A stretch of DNA of 27,047 bases. Source: Coemansia sp. RSA 922. Taxonomy: Eukaryota > Kickxellomycota > Kickxellomycetes > Kickxellales > Kickxellaceae. Made by a program: the position numbers and the translations under genes. The first letter of the stretch is position 1, and each line of letters starts with the position of its first letter. The stretch covers positions 1-27,047 of the forward strand of contig JANBQS010000195.1 of the NCBI GenBank assembly GCA_027577415.1, given 5' to 3'. Of the stretch, positions 24,442-27,047 are shown piece by piece. The notes below the pieces were generated by a model. The model did not search any database. It saw only the letters and a list, made by a program, of their open reading frames with translations, and had not been told where the DNA came from.

Positions 24442-24698
24442 TGTAGGTTGGAGTATGCAAGTTGTTAGTGGCTAATGCTTAAGTTCACCAGTCCTTACAT
24501 CTTTGTATTTCAGTAAATAAAAAGTAGTAAAGATAAAAGGTGATTGCCTAACTAGTCTACGGCTGCTGGTGTGCGGCCCCTTATATAGGGCAAATGGTCT
24601 GTGGGAACAATAATGGTGCTACTGCTAGTGATTGGGGTCCCATTAATCATAGCTGTAGAAATCAGGCCAAAATAAAATGTTGGATATTGAGGGTCAAG
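24442..24698 (-). mobile_element. second solo LTR of the same family, reverse orientation, degraded
   Basis: Read on the - strand this matches the LTR at 23770-24039. A 126-bp core (24480-24605 against 23875-24000) has only five substitutions and no gaps. The outer parts are only roughly 65-75% alike and the 5' end lacks several bases. Its CTACA end is intact (TGTAG at 24442-24446 on the + strand). A candidate 5-bp duplication CACAT flanks it (24437-24441 and 24699-24703), different from that of the first LTR, which points to two separate insertions rather than one fold-back element. Confidence 0.75.
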
Positions 24699-24703
24699 CA
24701 CAT

Positions 24704-25378
24704 CTGTGCAAATGTCCAAATATCTAAAGGTTATCAAGAAATTTCATAGTAGGTGGTGAATTGTAGGGTTCTAAATTATTTTGGGTGGGATGGTTTTGCT
24801 GTGTTTAGATATATGTTTTCTACTTCTGTAGAGAACATATACCTAAATACTTCAAAATTGGATCACCCAAAAAAAGGTGGAAGAGAGAGGGGACCTTGGG
24901 TGACAAGGAACCTTTTAAAAAACAATAGTTTTTGTAGCCACTCATGTCGTTTCATGCTGCTAGAAACCTAATAATGTTCAAAATATCACCTGAATTGCAA
25001 ATTACTGAAATCACAGCCATGTTTAGAAATAAAGTTGGTAATTTCAGGTATCAAGATGTCCCCCAATGTGTCAATCCTACAGCCTCAATGTGTATGTTTC
25101 AGACATATAACTAATTATGTAAAATATTATCAGTTTCAATGAGTATTGTTCCTAAATGATCATAGCTGTTAAATATCTCTTTTGTCCCTTGGTACCATTG
25201 TCATATGTCTTGACTCAGCTCAGTTCCATTCTCACGGTTCACTGGTTTGTTTGGCACTTTGGATATAGTGCGTGTTTGACTGGTTAACCTCTTTCTTCTT
25301 TTCTTTAACCTTTCCAATATTAATTTTATTGACACTTAAGATTTTAATAAGCTACGCTAGTTCACTCCACTCTAAAAT
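24704..25378. other. AT-rich noncoding sequence with a palindromic element
   Basis: Apart from the palindrome at 24776-24876 I see no gene, RNA or further repeat. Open frames are short and of random composition. Confidence 0.55.
24776..24876. repeat. long imperfect palindrome, MITE-like
   Basis: Inner arms 24801-24823 and 24828-24850 pair at 20 of 23 positions around a 4-base loop. The pairing continues outward with mismatches through TTTTGGGTG (24779-24787) and CACCCAAAA (24864-24872). This is the shape of a miniature inverted-repeat element or the fused ends of a DNA transposon. No target duplication is obvious. Confidence 0.5.
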
Positions 25379-25699
25379 CTAACAATAGCAGTCTTCTTCA
25401 GAGAGATCTATCAAATGATGATACCAGTAAATGGCACCAATACAAATAAAATAGGTATCATCACCAAGTTGCATGTCTTTAGATACTGTACAGCTACTTA
25501 CAGTGTAAAGTATATTATTAGTAGCTACAGCAAAAATCTTGGGAATATTTGAAAAATTACCTGGGCATTTGACCTTAGCCTGTGCAAGAGCAAGGAGACA
25601 AGTTGTCTTGTCCATCTCAATTGCCTGAAGACCTTTTAAACCCTCTGCAACAGTTAAATATGAATATACCAAGTATACTGGGAGTGCCATGAATCTCAT
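25379..25699 (-). CDS. putative small secreted cysteine-containing protein, 106 aa
   Basis: The ATG at 25699 leads into a short hydrophobic segment (MRFMALPVYLVYSYLTVAEG) that fits a signal peptide. About 86 residues follow with six cysteines (near 34, 45, 70, 86, 104 and 106) and one possible sequon (NFS), ending DCYC. There is no membrane segment, so secretion is expected if it is expressed. Sequences resembling splice sites occur (TTAACTGTTGCAG near 25649; ACTGTAAGTAG near 25500), so an intron-containing structure is possible. I recognise no family. Codon use is AT-rich unlike the genes left of 23.4 kb. It is divergent from 25943-26704. Confidence 0.4.
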   Translation of the reverse strand: MRFMALPVYLVYSYLTVAEGLKGLQAIEMDKTTCLLALAQAKVKCPGNFSNIPKIFAVATNNILYTVSSCTVSKDMQLGDDTYFICIGAIYWYHHLIDLSEEDCYC

Positions 25700-25942
25700 A
25701 GTGAAGAATAAAATTATGTGATATAATTTATTTAGAGAAAAGGGTAAGAAAAAATAAAATAAAGGAGGTAGTGTTGTGGGGTGTGTGTGTGAATAGAATG
25801 TTCACAAATATATAATAAGATTTAAAGAGAAGATTTATTTGTAAGGAAAGCTTCTTTGAAAGCTGGAGAGAGAAATGTTGGCTTTTTATAGCTGTGGCAG
25901 TCTGGTCTGAGGAGCCAGTGCACTTGTTCTTTGTGAGGGACG
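25700..25942. promoter_or_regulatory. divergent promoter of the right-end gene pair (copy A)
   Basis: This 243-bp region separates the secreted-protein and zinc-ribbon frames. It is AT-rich with a GT run (about 25776-25792). A TTTTTATAGC TATA-like site at 25882-25891 is conserved in the downstream copy (26915 onward). Its right half belongs to the direct repeat 25826-25978. Confidence 0.4.
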
Positions 25943-25978
25943 ATGAGTGTCACTGTGGAGATGGAGATCATGATCTTG
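25826..25978 (+). repeat. direct repeat, copy A
   Basis: Matches 26852-26998 in the same orientation. Shared blocks include GAAATGTTGG, CTTTTATAGC, GGAGCCA, TGCACTTGTTCTTTGTGA, TCACTGTGG and GGATCATGAT-like sequence, with small gaps. Weaker similarity extends left into the start of the secreted-protein gene (about 25650-25710 against 26775-26835). The 190-codon frame at 25943 starts inside this repeat. Confidence 0.7.
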
Positions 25979-26704
25979 ATGCTTGAGATGATCCGCTGTG
26001 AGACTCATGACTTGCAACAGTATCAGGGCTACCAGCAGCATCTCTGCTTAGATGGTGATCATTGCAGTATTATTGAATCACCAGAAACTATGCTCTACAT
26101 GATTGTTGGAAGTTGCACAGTGTGCTTATCTAGCTTGCTTATTGGAGTAATAAGCACATTTATTGTAAGGCTCAACTACTACGAGCCAAGACAAGCTATA
26201 ATACCTGATACTATTTATTGTGGTAGGTGTGGTACTGAGGAAATGGATTCGAATGAGAGTGAATGTGCATCATGTAAAGCAATAATCTCAAAGGCTAAAG
26301 AAAAGGAAAAAGCCGAATCAGAGTCTGCAGGTAGTCATGATAATTATGAACGTGGAAGAACAAGAGGTAGGGGAAGGCACTTTGCTGCCTCACTAAGCTC
26401 CAGCAGGTCAACGAAATTTGTTGGTGTAGGAGGACATATTAAATCAGTAGGTTCTAGTAGGGGAGCTAGTTCAAGTAGATCACAAAGTTCTAGTAAAGGA
26501 GCTAGCTCAAGTTGAGCACAAAGTTCTAGTAGAGGAGCTAGCTCAAGTAGATCACAGAGCTCTCACAGAAAAGCAAGCCCTAGGGGATCATCAGTCCCTG
26601 GTAAAGGAGCAAGCCCAACAGGTGAATGTGAAAAATGTAATGAGCCTGTATATAAGGGGTATGATTATTGTGATGATTGCATTCCAATGTTACCAATATC
26701 ATAG
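25943..26704 (+). pseudogene. membrane/zinc-ribbon/serine-repeat protein interrupted by one in-frame TGA
   Basis: The frame runs from ATG 25943 to TGA 26513-26515 (190 residues) and continues in the same frame to TAG 26702-26704. A membrane segment lies at about 50-75 (MLYMIVGSCTVCLSS onward). A zinc-ribbon-like pattern follows with C93-x2-C96-x11-C108-x2-C111, then a Lys/Glu-rich helix, RGRTRGRGR, and a Ser/Arg/Lys/Gly repeat of 12 codons. After the TGA the repeat continues and a second ribbon, CEKC-x10-CDDC, closes the protein, so the downstream part was evidently coding. I recognise no family; two ribbons recall double zinc-ribbon proteins. The true start is uncertain. Truncated but functional product, recent nonsense allele or sequencing error are all possible. 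Confidence 0.5.
26462..26569 (+). repeat. three tandem 36-bp coding repeats
   Basis: Units at 26462-26497, 26498-26533 and 26534-26569 encode GASSSRSQSSSK-type 12-mers. Unit 2 differs from unit 1 where AGATCA became TGAGCA, which creates the stop codon; unit 3 retains AGATCA. Confidence 0.8.
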
Positions 26705-27047
26705 CAGTTTTAACAAAAAATAAAACTAATAAAACAAAACAACAAGAAACTCACCATATCCTGTTATGAGAGGGGGCATATTTATATTGAATATGCCAAT
26801 AATATATGCAAAAAGCTTAGCAGGAATAAAAAGTTTATGCAACCTAGGAGAAGTTTTTAAAAAGGCTTTAATTGTAAGAAAACTGTATATATGAGAAAAA
26901 AAGGAAATGTTGGCTTTTATAGCCACATTGTTTGGCTTGTGGAGCCATTGCACTTGTTCTTTGTGACAAGTATCACTGTGGTGATGCGGATCATGATGTA
27001 TTTAAAGTAGCTGACCCGTCTTGGGCAGCATGAGCCATGGGACTTGC
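26705..27047. other. right-end noncoding sequence with degraded duplicate of the divergent unit
   Basis: Contains direct repeat copy B (26852-26998) and, on the - strand at about 26775-26835, a sequence resembling the signal-peptide start of the 25379-25699 gene but without its ATG. The minus-strand frame here (26726-26953) opens with GTG and I do not accept it as a gene. A plus-strand paralog of the zinc-ribbon gene could begin near or beyond the window end. Confidence 0.45.
26852..26998 (+). repeat. direct repeat, copy B
   Basis: Counterpart of 25826-25978, about 1.03 kb downstream in the same orientation. It keeps the CTTTTATAGC TATA-like block and the 18-base TGCACTTGTTCTTTGTGA but has lost the ATGAGTG that starts the frame in copy A. 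Confidence 0.7.

Noticed and set aside
24183..24446. 87-codon frame between the LTRs.
   Set aside because: TTG start, runs into the second LTR, no recognisable motif.
23770..24698. A single fold-back transposon formed by the two inverted copies.
   Set aside because: The copies have different apparent target duplications (GGTAC and CACAT) and TG...CA ends, as expected of two separate solo LTRs.
26513..26515. TGA read as selenocysteine or by programmed readthrough.
   Set aside because: It sits in a Ser/Arg repeat where neighbouring units have AGA, is not in a redox motif, and is followed by GCA rather than a known readthrough context.
26726..26953. 75-codon minus-strand frame at the right end.
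   Set aside because: GTG start within direct repeat B; it looks like a decayed copy of sequence near 25.7 kb.

Overview
The window comes from a fungal nuclear genome. Every well-recognised gene is eukaryotic: SUB2 3' end, SUN-domain wall protein, DUF3074/START-like protein, MCM6, FTR1, FET3, long-chain acyl-CoA synthetase, alpha-arrestin, trypsin-like protease, short-chain dehydrogenase, SNG1-like membrane protein, cullin, DUF2423 protein and IMP3. Coding sequences are uninterrupted (no intron is needed for any recognised gene), intergenic gaps are short and rich in T/A homopolymers, and most start codons have A at -3. A secreted trypsin beside FET3/FTR1, a SUN protein and DUF3533 suits an intron-poor fungus, possibly an early-diverging (zoopagomycete-like) lineage, but I cannot place it below kingdom with confidence. 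The standard genetic code fits all recognised genes.

Layout. 1-93 is the C-terminus of SUB2. 214-1267 holds two small minus-strand membrane proteins. 1268-2129 is noncoding and contains a compact set of nested inverted repeats (1581-1687). 2130-3362 is the SUN protein. 3419-8359 is a minus-strand run of DUF3074 protein, MCM6 and FTR1. FTR1 and FET3 are divergent across a 783-bp promoter with two near-consensus iron-GATA sites, so the high-affinity iron permease and its ferroxidase partner are physically paired. 11101-15593 (plus) holds acyl-CoA synthetase, a third small membrane protein and an arrestin. 15641-18129 is a divergent pair: a probably GPI-anchored trypsin and an SDR with substituted catalytic residues. 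18230-22640 (minus) holds SNG1-like, cullin and DUF2423 genes; DUF2423 is divergent from IMP3 (22886-23434), so two ribosome-biogenesis genes share one 245-bp promoter.

The right end (23435-27047) is different in character: AT-rich, no long pyrimidine leaders, AGA/AGG-rich arginine codons, and mobile-element debris. It contains two oppositely oriented solo LTRs of one family. The first has clean TGTAG/CTACA ends and a perfect 5-bp target duplication; the second is degraded. There is also a palindromic MITE-like sequence. After these comes a divergent gene pair: a small secreted cysteine-containing protein, and a membrane/zinc-ribbon/serine-repeat protein broken by one in-frame TGA inside a 36-bp tandem repeat. 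The start regions and shared promoter of this pair recur about 1 kb downstream as a degraded copy, suggesting a tandem array of divergent units continuing beyond the window. This island and the structured element at 1581-1687 are the best candidates for something undescribed.
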